From the NCBI GenBank assembly GCA_949752735.1, contig OX457053.1, positions 10,455,638-10,519,637 of the forward strand: a stretch of 64,000 nucleotides of DNA. Direction: 5' to 3'. Of this stretch, positions 21,610 to 34,647 are shown piece after piece. The translations under genes were made by a program, and so were the position numbers. Below the pieces are notes generated by a model, which made no database searches, was not told the origin of the DNA, and was given only the letters and a program-made list of their open reading frames with translations. Source of the DNA: Lumbricus terrestris. Lineage: Eukaryota; Annelida; Clitellata; Crassiclitellata; Lumbricidae. The stretch's first letter is position 1. Each line of letters starts with the position of its first letter.

Positions 21610-21735
21610 TACTTTCCTTTACTTCAGTCAGTCAATCAATCAATCAATCAATCAATCGTAATTTATATAGTGCCCCTTCAAGTTACCTATCTACTCAGAG
21701 GTGCTCAGAGCTCTCTGATGACCGAGTGGCCTTTC
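21610..21735 (-). repeat. LINE 3' tail with (TCAA)n
   Basis: TCAATCAATCAATCAATC is followed by GTAATTTATATAGTGCCCC and ACTCAGAGGTGCTC, the reverse complement of the CR1-like tail. Confidence 0.65.
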
Positions 21736-22580
21736 AATACTGCTTAATAAATTAGTCGATTATATAGCTTCAAAAGTTGAATCTTTCACCATTGTATCCC
21801 CTATATTCGGATTAACAAACTGATGACCAAAACTAATTTTTGTTTTGGTGGGTGTGTTTTTGATGCCATAAAACTTAACTGCTGCAGCTGAGGCACGTCC
21901 TCTCGGTTATGCAGTCTCGTGCTATTTAATAGTAAAGATGAGTTTTTAAAATATTAATGAACAGGCAGTTAATTAATTACTGTATTTTTATGGTACCTTA
22001 CAAGATTCAGATAGTTGTCAAAGTGACTCTGGTTTGTTTTACTCTTTGTGCAGTCACTAAGTAAGTACCGGTATATACGATTGCAATTACAAGAGAATTT
22101 GCTTGAAGGGGATATACTTACTTACTTGCTTAGTCTTTCATGTGCACATTGTGCAGGTCTGCATATCAGGCAACATGGCCTCTGTTCATTTGTTTGATAG
22201 AGGAGAAGAAGACTGTGTGTGAGCTTGATATCTTATATACATTATGGCCAGTAGCAATTATACTGGCAGAAAAATTAGAGTCACGAAGGATTTTGTAAAA
22301 AGAAATGGATGAAAATCATGTAAAATTCGTGCATGGAATCATGTTTCATGTTTGTTTGCTAAGCAATACTGCAAATAGCGAAGAGACCATGTTTGCCATG
22401 TTTGATACCACAAAAATTAGTGTATTACTTCACTTTTTATGCATTTGTACAATGTACATAATTTGTTTGTTCGAAAACCTATAATTTCTGAATGTCGTCT
22501 TGCATTAATTTAGCACATTTTGCTCAAAATAATCATGGCAGTTCTCGGCATTTGGGGAAATTCATGGCCGAAAATAATGG
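21736..22580. other. Intronic stretch without recognised genes
   Basis: AT-rich sequence. No exon with kinesin similarity and no repeat boundary was found. Confidence 0.4.
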
Positions 22581-22880
22581 AATTCACAATTCATTCATTC
22601 ATTCATTTCAGAAATTTAAATAGTGCCCCTTCAGCATCATCTACTGAGAAACGCTCCCGACCCAAACCCCGCGAAAGAGAACAGACTTAAGAGCAGAGTA
22701 GAACATGGTCTCAGAGGCTCTAGGCATTAGACTTACCGGTAGTTCCAAATGGAGTCCATTGCAGGGTCGTCACGGCACTGCATAATAGAAGTGCACGACC
22801 GGGTCAAAAACCTCGACTTGCTTAGAAGAACGGAGAGAGCCACAAATTCCGTGACTTTGAATATGAATTTCTACTGGCTC
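22581..22880 (-). mobile_element. LINE 3' end (CR1/Jockey-like), minus strand
   Basis: (ATTC)n, then AATTTAAATAGTGCCCC, GAAACGCTCCCGACCC and a decayed coding end closely related to 28305-28975 (shared AGAGCAGAGTAGAAC and TCTAGGCA). Confidence 0.65.
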
Positions 22881-22978
22881 TACTTATAACTACTGCTATG
22901 AAAACTTTTGATTGGAAACCTGTATTTGTGTTTTAGCTTTAGCATGTCTTCTTCTTCTTCTTATATTTTCCTCTGTCA

Positions 22979-23195
22979 TCAATATGACGATGAGGTCTTT
23001 ATGAAATATCTCCAAGCTTCTTTGCTCCTGATTGTTTCTCTGATCTCGGCTAAGCTGGTGCCCTTCTCTCTCAGGTCTTCTGTGATGTTATCTATCCAGG
23101 TCTTCCGCTGTCTCCCTCTGCTTCTTTCTCCCTCCAGATGTCCATGCAGTGCAGCGTTTGGTAGTCTTTGTTCCGCATGTCTAGTATCTGCTATG
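22979..23195 (-). pseudogene. RTE/L1-type retrotransposon ORF C-terminal remnant
   Basis: The minus strand encodes GRQRKTWIDNITEDL followed by RETIRSKEAWR, the classic C-terminal signature of RTE-like reverse transcriptase ORFs. No catalytic part remains. Confidence 0.6.
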
Positions 23196-23375
23196 TAACA
23201 TATGCAATGAGAATTTGGCAGATTTACATTACGCATTTTTTTATATAGGGCCTATGCAATACATGCACATATACAATGCATATACAATACATATACAATA
23301 CATATACATATACATTACATTACGCGTTTGTTGTGTCGCTTTGTTCAGTTTCTGTCTGTTTTTCTGACATTTCAG

Positions 23376-23433
23376 ACATTTGCGTTCGATCACTGTTTCT
23401 GGTCGATGGCAGACAACAATCCAAAATATGCTA
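23376..23433 (+). CDS. KIF13: KIF13 exon: [11 protein letters not shown] segment
   Basis: TTTCAG acceptor, 58 nt, donor GTGAGT. Encodes [19 protein letters not shown]; the last codon is split (phase 1) and completed by the 35187 exon to give ...YASQEKVF, as in Khc-73. An 11.8-kb intron follows. Confidence 0.88.
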
Positions 23434-25184
23434 GTGAGTAGAATTATGTGTCCGTCGTTGTTTTCAGATAAATTGCAATATACTTATTTTTTATTTTTAC
23501 CCGAGTTGCATGTAATCCATCAGGATTTTAATTTTTTTAGAATTTTTAGGATTATTTTTATTATCATTATTATTATTTTTATTAATTTTTGTTTTGCCCT
23601 GAGGTATATATATATGATTCCTCAGCGACTTAAATATTAATTAAGAATGGAATAAAAACGTGTGGTCCGGCACCTGATCGTCATAGAGATCCTTCACTGG
23701 AAAGATACTGCGTAATGCCACCGCATTATTATTATTGTTGTTATTGTTATTATTGTTGTTGTTGTTGTTGTTGTTGTTGTTATTGTTAATATTGTTATGT
23801 TAATGTTGTTATGTTAATGTTGTTATTGCTATTATTTATTAATATTATTTGTAGTATTGTTATTTATATTTTTTAATTTGCTATATTTATTATTATTATT
23901 ATTATCATTATTATTTATTATTGTTATTACAGATTATTATTATTTTTATTGTTATTATTATTATTTTTAATTTGATTTTGTCTTCCGCATTTCATAGGAA
24001 TGTTTGCTGCCACATGATAGTGCAGTTACTGTAGATGCCATAATTTAAAAACATCAATGAGAAACATTTCATAATTTTATCTGTGGCTGACGTCAGCAGC
24101 TAAACCCTTCTAACCCTAATTCCATTAGAGGTGATAGATGATATCCAATCCTTGGGGGGGGAAGAGGGTGTCCTGAGGAAAGCAACCACAGAGAAGGAAA
24201 CCGGTTTTTGTTACGCCTGTTCCCTGTTCAGTCAGAGGGTGGCTAGTGTCTGCTCAATAGTGTATTGGCTATGGCACTGAACTGTCAATCATGCTGTCAG
24301 TGCTTCAAATCTCCATCAGAGCAGAAAATTTGGTTCCAGACTTCTGCCCCACTTGCTCCCTAGCCAACTCTCATAGATAACAGGGTTTCTTTTAAGGAAT
24401 TTTTTTAGCTGCACAACCCATTCTTTCCCTTCCTATCTATCCTCCACGGTAAATTACTTCCAATCGGATGACAACGACCTTTTAAAAAAACTATTTCCTT
24501 CTACAACTGCTCAAATCCATTCACGACTGCGCATTTTGTGTAAAATTGCATGCCAAAAAGGCCCTTCTCAATAATGTATAAGCTACTCCTACTTGTATGT
24601 TGTTGCTGGGTAGACGAGACGGCAAGGTAGAGGAATGGCCAGTGGCCAGCAAACAGGCTTAGAAAATGAAGTTGATTCAATTTAAAATCCATGACTGCCT
24701 CAGGGTTTGGCTTAAGGGACTCCTCCTCAGCCTCCTCCTCCTCAGCCTCCTTCTCCTCCTCCTCCTCCTCCTCCTACTCCTCATCCTCCTTTCAGCCTCT
24801 GGCCGGCTGCATGGATATGGTATATTGTCGAATTTGATCATTAAATTACTATTAGATAATTGCACGTCTCTGCTTCGTATTTTTAAGGTCCGTGATCTGA
24901 TTGAGTTGCAGTCATATTACAACACCATTAATTAGCTCGAGGGTTCGGATATTAATCAGCCGTACAGCGATTATCTATGTAGTGGCTAGATCACATTAAT
25001 GGATCATTTTCTCCTCCAACCCAAAGGAGTCTGTAACTGTAGAAAGCAGTTTTCTTCTTCTCAGGCATGGTTTCTAGAGTTGCATCTGTACATGTACCGT
25101 AGTTATAACTTACAGGCCGCTGTGTTCATTAGTTGGAGTGATGTTGTTTAAAGGAATATAGGTAAAAATTAGTCTAATGTATTG

Positions 25185-25230
<46 letters not shown>

Positions 25231-28200
25231 TCATTAACCAGTAATCCCTCAGCCATAGTTGTAAAAAACGTTTTTTTCGTTTTTTATTCTTTCCCAAAAA
25301 ACGAACGTCGTTTTTTTCGTTTTTTATTTTTCCCATCGTTTTTTATCGTTTTTTTCGATTTTTATGTAACTTTATTTAATTATTTGCTGTCCAATATTAT
25401 TTTCCTTAATTTAATTTTTGCCTGATATTCCATACGTTTTCACCGTACTCTCAAGGATGCAGCTAACTATAGGGTCTTTATGCAATTGTTTAAGTCATAA
25501 TTTTGAGAAATACATATAGTAGATCTCTACAAGAAATGAAATTTCTAAGAGTTATTTTGATATAAAATTCTTGGGCCTAATTATTAATATTTATAAGTAG
25601 CAATTTTAAGCACAAAATAATGTACAATATATAATATAGTAAACATCTGTGGTTTTTGCTTCTGGTTAGATTTTAATTGTGTTATGTCGATCAGCATAAA
25701 CTTATAATTTGGACTTAGGCCTATGTCTACAATTTAAATTTGAAAAGATTTCAATACCTTTAATTTGTCCGAATTTCTTATTAAACGAAAGTTATAAGAA
25801 AAAATAACTGTGGTAGATTAATGTTACTTATACCAGTTATTTTGGCCTAATAATAAAGTTGTGTTATTTGCAGTTTCTTAATAAAATTGCATAATCAATT
25901 AAGGTTTGTAAGCTGAAAATGAAATTTCAGATGTAACAAAGGCAAATTATTTTCCGTTTCCGTTTTTTATCGTTTTTTTGTCGTTTTTTATTATTTCGAA
26001 AAAAACGACGTTTTTTACCGTTTTTTATTTTCTTTTCATCGTTTTTTACATCTATGCCCTCAGCCATCGAGATTTCTATCTGGATAAAGTAATTAATGAG
26101 TTAATTAAACTTGCAGCATTAGTCAGGGCGGAATTTTCATCAGGTATTGTTAGTTGTGACGTCCTTTTTGAAAAGAATTTGCAGTAGAATTGACGGTTGT
26201 CTCATTGTCTGTGATTCAGTGCAGCTTTCAGAGGAAGACAGTGATTATTTTTATTTTTGTTATCAAATTGCATAGGACAGATCGCATCTAAGTTGCCAAA
26301 TTGCATGATTGAAGAATGATGTACCCTAGCTTATTCCAGTAATCTATTGCCTGAGAGTACACACCATGTTCTTGCATAAAATTGAATAACACGTTAGCGC
26401 GCACAACACACACACGCACACACACACAAACAACCTTCCCATCTGAAAGACTATCCATCAGTGGCGCATGTGCTGCTAATAGGATATGTGAAAAGGCAGC
26501 TCCTAGAATTGGGCTGAACAACATGGACAACATTGTAATTGGGTCAACGTTAATGGGGAGCAGGGAGGGAGGTGGGTCAACGTTAATGGGGAGCAGGGAG
26601 GGAGGGGCGGTGCTTATCCATTGCTCATGTCACTCAGGAGAAGATTCGGTGGTGACTATCTGGCTGCCCATGGCAACAGATGGATTGATCCAGGATCCAA
26701 TGCAAGTTATTCCCTAATTGCCGAGCATTGATTGCTTCTGCTAAACAATAAAGAGACAATAGATGATGCACCCATTGCCTATATATGTTAATGAGACATG
26801 GCAGCCGATTGGTTAGAATGGTCTTGATTCTGATTGGTTAGAATGTTCGGCCTGTGATATAGAGAGTGCAGGTTTGAATCTCCACTGAGGTCAGTGCTTA
26901 AAGTGTGGAAAAATAAGTGCCTGGACGCCCCTTACCTTTCCAAAAGAAGTGCCTGGATGCCCCTTGCCTTTTCCAGTCAGTGCTGGCCAATAAGTGGCAG
27001 GACGGCGTTCAGATTTTAAAATAAGTGCAACTAGTGCATGGACGCCGACCATGGCCGTCCAGGCACACTTTAAGCCCTGACTGAGGTGATTATACTGTGC
27101 AAGGGGGGGGATCTTGAGCAGAGCTCTGCTTTGTTGTGTTGGTCAAGTGTGGACTTTGGGACTTTAAGTAGGTGAACATCAAGTGCAGAGGTTTCTTATT
27201 CTGTTATCTTGAGGTTTGTTTACATCAAGGACAATAATACATTTTATTACCTTCTTTAATAGACTGTCCTTTCCAGGGTGTCTGGGTTCAGACGGCTCCT
27301 GAGTAGTGACAGGGAAGAGATTATATTTAAATGCATGAATGAGTGAATGAGCGGATGGATCTAATGTAATATAACATTTGTAAAGCGCTTCTCACAGCAG
27401 AGCTACTCAGTACTCAGAAGTGCTCTAAGCTAAGCATTGCAGGCACGTGAAAAGAGAAAGGTCTTCAAGCAGCAAAGAGATGCTGGTAAATTCTCCACCA
27501 GAATCCTGCTACGAATTGCAGGAGAAGGTCATTCCACATTGAGGGAACCACAATAGCAAAAGCTTGATGATAATGTATTAATGAATGGACGGACGGACGG
27601 ACAGACGGCTGACGGATATGAGCAGGAAGTTCTACACACTATACACAGTCTTCAAATACACAAGTCAAGTTGTGTGAGGAGCGGGAAAGAGAGAGAGTCT
27701 GTTCCTCTCATGGATTGCTGGTGGTTGTGTGGATAGGGATAGAGGAGTGTTGAGCTGGATGAAGACCGCCACTGCTGCTGCTGCTGCTGCTGCTGCTGCC
27801 ACTGCTGCTGCCACTGCTGCTGCTGCTGGTACTACAGCTGCTGCTGCTGCTGGTGGTGGTGGTACTGCAGCTGAAGAGGAGAAGATGGTGCCGCCATCGT
27901 GTGTGAATCATATTTTCCATGTCTCTGTCGATGGCGGTTCTTCTGAGAAATCGATAAAGTCCATGTAAGCCTCGAAATTGCTGTCGTTCCGAAGACTTGG
28001 CAACTATATTGCATGTCAGCCAATGCATAGGCTTTGAATAGCCACGCCATTTGTTCCATTTGTTCGTGTATCTCATTGCTTTCTTCCCGTCCTTCTGCTT
28101 CTTCGTCTGCTATCTTGTTATTGTCTGTGTCTGTCTGTTTCCTTGTTCTTATTATTGTCTGTATCTGTCTGTTTCCTTGTCTGTCTCTCTATATCTGTCG

Positions 28201-31200
28201 GTCTTTATCTCGTCATTTATGGCGTAGTTTTTATTTCTGTTTGTCTTGTGTTGTGCGCATGTGTGACTTTCTCTTCTCTGCTTGCAGTGCAGTGATGTAA
28301 TGTAATTCATTCATTCATTTCCAACACTTATATAGCGCTTCTTCAAGAGTATCTACTCAGAAGCGCTCCCGACCCAACCACGGTTAAAAAGAATAGTTTT
28401 AAGAGCAGAGTAGAACGTAGTCTCAAAGGCTCTAGGCACAAGACGTAGTTCCACAGGGAGCCCATTCCAGGTTGCAGGGCCAACGACAGAAAAGGCACGG
28501 TTCTGTGCAATAGAAGTGCGTGACCGGGGGACAAGAAGCTGAGCCTGTTTAGAAGAGCGGAGAGAGCCACGGCGCTGGACGTTCAGGGTGGAGCAACAGA
28601 GCTCCTGCAAATAGACAGGGGCCACACCCGCGAGACAGTGCCAAACCAAGGAAGATATCCGGTAAGTGATCCTTTGTGAAAAAGTGAGCCAATGCAAGAC
28701 ATCCCGCATATAGTCAGTAACATGACCGAATCTTGGGATGCGACCAACAAGGCGTGCCGCAGAGCGCAAGACCCGATCCAAGCACCCAACCCGAGTCACC
28801 GGAATACCCACATAGAGGGCGCTGCAGTAGTCCAGACGAGAGACGACAAAAGAATGGACTAGCGTTAAGGCAGCATTGAAGGTTAAGGAGCGGAGCACCA
28901 CTCTAAGCTGACGCAATTGGTAGTAGCAACTGCGGCATAGCAGGTTGATATGCCGCGTAATGTAATGGTTCACTGGAATTGCGTGTGTGCAGATTTTATT
29001 AGGTGGTGACTAATCGCAGTTACGGGACTTTGATGTCTCTATTCCACCGACAACAAAGCAATGATTAATTGCAGAGTCTCAGCAGAATTTTAATGATGGG
29101 CTCGGTTCTCTCGTCTTTGAGAAATCCGAACAATGGATTCAGCGTTTGAGAAATTGTGGCAATGGACTGAGTGCACTATTGTGTTTCTATTGTGTTTCCG
29201 AGCACAAAGAAACTGCAGATTTATTTTTCAATCTAAGCAGTTAGACATCCCCTAAACAGATGAGAAGAAGAAGAGGAGCAATCCCTTGAGTTGGTAGCCC
29301 GGTGGTTCTCAACCTTTTTGTACTGACAGAACCTTACACAAAGCACTCTTTTGCTCATAGAATCCAGCGCATTTCCACCTGTCCAGTATGTCCACAAATA
29401 AATGTAATTGCAATTTGTGATGTTTGACTAATATTTAGATTTAGAATTTTAAACTTTTAATGTGAACGTACAGTGGCGACTCTAGGGGGATTAGGGGGAC
29501 TAAGCCCCTCCTATAAAAGGCTAAGCCCCTTAAAAAAGGTCATCCAAGGTTTTTTACATGCAAAACTGAAATATTTCCATGGTTTTCGACTGGATGACTA
29601 AAAAAAGGTCGTCAGAAATTTTGGCGGATGAAAATGGAAAATTTCTTCTGTGAGGCTTCAGCCCCCCCCGAAAAACTGAAATCCTGACACCGCCACTGTG
29701 AACGTAGACTATCCTACTTTAACTACTATCAATAATTGTCCCGTCGACCACTACCACTATCCTGCAAGGCAGCTAGACTATCGTGCAGCCCATAAGATGT
29801 GAACAAAGAGGAAATAGCTGCTCTGTTGAAAGCTTCTGGCGGCAACGGTGAAGGTTCTTTGTGTCTCTGCTTCTGACCTGAAATCCAACAACGTCTGTTG
29901 AACTCTGGCATATAACACACTTTCCACTTGCCATTGAATTGCCCTTCTTTTATTTGCCCAGTGCACCTTTAGCAGACCAACAGGGCTAATCAATGGCTAA
30001 TCAATGGCGCTAAGTGTTTGCGTGTTCAGGGCTTGCCCGTTCGCCCGGCTGGCCATTTATCTGAAAGGTAGATCTGCATAGTTTATTGCCCGGCAGGCGG
30101 CTTATAGACAGGTGGTTCCGTAGATTAATGCATGCGTGCATGGATGAGTGCAGCATGCATGGATGAGTGCAGCATGCATGGATGAATCCGTTATTGGATG
30201 CATGTACAATTAAACATGTCAAATAAACCAACTTGTAGCCTATGTCTATTTTTATTTATTCTGAGTTAAGGCAGAGGGGGAAGGCATATCCTGATGCAAC
30301 TGTTTACAGGTTTCCCAAGCTACTACCATTATATTGGATTTTTTTAGACTGTTACCATATTATTGTAGTAAATAATATGTTTTTGGTATATAGGCATATC
30401 TAGCGCGATCACTCCCTTTGGGTAGCCTATTGCTCCTTAACGTACATAGAAATGATTGTATTTATCGTAATTGTGAAACCACAGTTATTCATGGGGTTCA
30501 CTCATTATGAATGTGCCATTGTTATGCGAATAATAAGCAAATTGAATTGAATTGAATTGATGAATAAAGGAGTGTATAGGCAGGTAGACAGACACACTGC
30601 AAAATGAGACTACTAGTAAACCATTCGCTACTGTGGCTTCATAATGCAAACAATTTAAATTTAATTATTAACTTCCTGCACAATACATAATTACTGCTCT
30701 TAATTCTTAGTAGCTATCGCTAATACAGTATCTCTGATCCTCATTTTATTTTTCATTAAATTCCGCTATGTTCCAGACATAGTAAAAAAATAGCACACAA
30801 ATTCTGCGTCCATTAAGGAAACCTAACCTCTGAGGCCAATTCATAGATTTTCAAGTAATATAAGGCTATTAGATTATGTATGTTTTCGTTGTCTAAAGAG
30901 TCCTTTTTAAGTTTTTCCTTTGGGTCGTCATGCCAAGGTGCGGGAAATTTGGAACTTATCAGTGTTTTCTTAATATTTTTGCCATTCTTATCATGGGTTT
31001 TTCTGGTAAAGTTTTTTGTAAATACAGGTTCTCGTTCATTAGTTTTAACCAAAGTTTATTAACTATTTTTGTCAAGACATTTTTCTTGTCATATTTGTTT
31101 TCATATATTAATATAAGGATAGGTTTATCCATTTTTATTATTTTTATTTTGTAATTCATAAGAGAGTCACTGTGGACTGTATCTAATTTCAGGAGTGCCT

Positions 31201-34200
31201 CATTTAAAAGCGCATTCTGGATAAGTCCTAGCCTGGAATATGTTGAACAAAGAAGTGACCCGAGATTGCAAGTCCTTGGGGTCCGAAACAATTCTTTTTA
31301 GTCTCAAAAATTGGCTGAATGGTATAGGTCTCTTAGTATATGGTAGATGGTTGCTATAGTTGTTAAGGTATACCTTTTTATCTGTAGGTTTTGTGTATAT
31401 TGTAATTTGTAGACTACTATTTACTTTCATTATCTTAACATCCAAAAAGGGGATTTCTTCTGTTGATGGATTAAGTGTAAATTTGAAGTCTTTATCAAAA
31501 TTATTAAGAGCATTAAAGTAAATGTTAAGATAGTCTGGGTGTTTATTCAAAATGCCGAAAAGATCGTCGATGGACCTATCATGGTTTCATTGAAGATCTA
31601 GATTAGCTGTATGGAACCTTTCAAAGAATTTGTACATAATAATATTTGCGGCTTGTACACTACTAGATCCACCCATGGTGATGGATGGAAGGATCCAAAT
31701 TTCACCAGGGCCTATGACAACTGAGACCGTTGCCCTGGACAGAAATTTGTTTGGCATATTACCGCACTTATGTTGGGAGCCCTGGATCTGATTATAATAG
31801 TAATAGTATGCCAATGAAAGTATAAAGAAGCAATTCCTAAGGGTGAAGTTCAAAGTCTTTCTAAGTAATGATGGGGGTTTGGGTTTGATATCTATTTCCA
31901 AGTTCTTCCAGCAATTTAAGGTCTTTTCATAATGTTCTATGATTAATCAATTCCCAGGTCTAATGGAATGTTGGTGTAGAGCAGGGGTTCTCAACCGGTG
32001 TGTCGCGACACACTGGTGTGTCGCGACTTGACCGGCGGTGTGTCGCGTAAAAGTGGTGTGTCGCTGGTGTGTCGCGAAGAATTGGTGTGTCGCGAATTAA
32101 TAATAGGCCTAATGATAATAAATTATCTTCGTTTCTTTTCCAAACTGACACAACGCAGTAGGCCTAAGATTACACGAATAATCCTAAAATTCCTAAATAA
32201 CATCAGTCTACTAAATTCTCACAGCACTCGTCCGTTGTTCTTGCATTTTACACTGGTTTACTTTACCTACAGGTAATTTAGAAGTTTAGCGGATGACTGC
32301 AATGAGAATTTGTTGCGCTCTATTTATCTATCTATTTTACCGCGGTCTGGGGTAGTTATGACGTTTATGTTCAACTGATATGACATAAGGCCTATGTAAA
32401 CACGTTTGTTCTGGCATTTTTCAATGAACAGAAAAGCAAAAGAGCTGCGCCGTTTGGAGATAATTCGTGGTTGGCAAAACTTGGCTACCTTTCGGGCGTA
32501 TTTTCGAAATTGAATTACCTAAACCGTAGCCTCTAAGGGGCTGGCATGGATATATTCGCAGCCAGTGACAAAATTGAAGCTTTTAAATTGAAGTTAACCC
32601 TTTGGAAGAATCGTGTGCTATCCAGTGATGTCACTGATTTCCATAATCTGAAAACTGCTCTATCAGAAGCCACAGATAGTGACGAAGCAGACGATAAGCT
32701 GGCAGACACCATGCTTGCACTGTCTTGCTGTGGAACATTTGGATATTCTGTCATTGAATTTCAGAGGATACTTATAATCCTCTTCAGATGCTGATATTAA
32801 GAAGATAAGGTGGATGCTGAACCCATTCCTCAGATAAGACATCAATGGAACAGAATTGAACAACAATGAACAGGAAACACTTGTTGAGCTGCAATGTGAT
32901 TCCAGAATGAAGGACATGTATTAGGGCTGCCAACTTTTGATTTTGCCATTCCGGGACGCTTGCAGTCGTCAGTCTCTATGTCATTGACAATTCACCTATC
33001 TACGTCACTTGTATAAACGATCTACATGCAATGAATGTTGCATCAGGGTAAACAGGGAAAGTCTATTGAAAATGGCCGTTAAGAATTGCAGTCAAATCAC
33101 CAAAAACAATGGTATCTAAAATTTGGATCAACTTATATTCCAGTAGACTTCCAGAGTAACTAGGCCTATGCTTATGGTCACAGTAACAGAGAAGGTAATC
33201 GGCCTAGGCCTATATATGTAGGCCTACAATTTTAGACTTGCATGCATGTAGGCTATAGGCTAAGCATGGACTATCGGGCGTCGATTTCCTTTATGGGCAT
33301 GCGACGGGACAGCGGAACTTGGCTTAAACTTGTATGCCTACTTCTGCTGAGTTTATGCAGTCTTAATTAAGGAGGTCCAGATCACTTCGCACAAAGTCAG
33401 AAGTTCCACTTTAGCGAGGGCGGTGCTTACGCATTTGCGATTATCAGAATAATCAGACCACAGGTCGTCCATAATAGCCTACTGAACATTCCTTCGCAAA
33501 TAGGCTATGCGTTGGAAATGGGAAGTGAGTATACATAGGCTATGACACGTACAATGTAACTAGGTCTCAGTGGGTTATAAAGTCTTGAAGACTTCGACCA
33601 AGCTCTGACTAACACCCGCTGGTGAGCCAACAACATTATTTCGGACAGAACGGAGAATGAAAAATGGATCGTAGGCTACATATTGTCGACTTTAGTGAGC
33701 GAGAAAAAGAACATTTTGGTGAAGTCGATATCTGCACCAAATTCCGGGACAATCTGGGATCAATCCGGGACACGGGACACATAAGGCCGATTCCGGGACT
33801 GTCCCGGCGAATCCGGGACGGTTGGCAGCCCTAACATGTATAAGCAATTATCAAGAACTCAGTTCTGGGCAAAGACGTACAAGGAAGAACATTACAAATC
33901 ACTTGCAAGCAAAGCTATCAAGGAGCTGGTTTCCTTTCATAGCTCCTACTTATCTGAACAAGGCTTTCTTCAGATGATCAACATAAAGAACAAGAATCGG
34001 AACAAACTTGTCGGAGTTGCCCTCTCAACCTGCTTACGAATTGCACTTACAAAAACTGTGGAACCTCGTTTTAATATGATCCAAAGAAAAATCTAAGAAC
34101 AAAGATCCCATTAACTGTTAGGACTACAGGGTCTTAGTAATTAGGTGACTAAATTGACGTCGAGTTGTAGAAACGTCTATAGATTGGGATCAGAAGAATA

Positions 34201-34568
34201 ATTTAGAATTTTAGAATCATGAAAATTGGAAAGAAATTAAATATAATTATTTTCATTTATTAAAAATGTGGGCAGTTTAGCATTTTAGAAGGATAAATAA
34301 GTTTGAGAGCAAATTTGAAATAAATAGACATGTTTAACTTTGACACTTTTTTTTATATTTTTGCGACATTTACATATGACGATTGAATGGTGTGTCGCCA
34401 AATTTGATAACAAGTTTAAGTGTGTCGCGGGACGAAAAAGGTTGAGAACCCCTGGTGTAGAGTGATTCTACATCCAGGGTGGCCAGAAGGGTGTCTTTAG
34501 TAATGTGGTTGCTATACTTTCTTTGGTATACAATATACATGCACTTCCTCATGCACTTCGCCTGTGGC

Positions 34569-34647
<79 letters not shown>

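Larger units (their letters stand above)
31982..34454 (+). mobile_element. hAT transposon remnant (ZBED5-like), 2,473 bp including a nested MITE
   Basis: Exact 8-bp duplication GTGTAGAG (31974-31981 and 34455-34462), inverted ends CAGGGGTTCTCAACC and GGTTGAGAACCCCTG. Both ends carry repeated GTGTGTCGCG. It landed in the Penelope-like RT between LYT and NIP codons. The interior holds decayed transposase pieces and the MITE 32922-33833. Confidence 0.92.
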
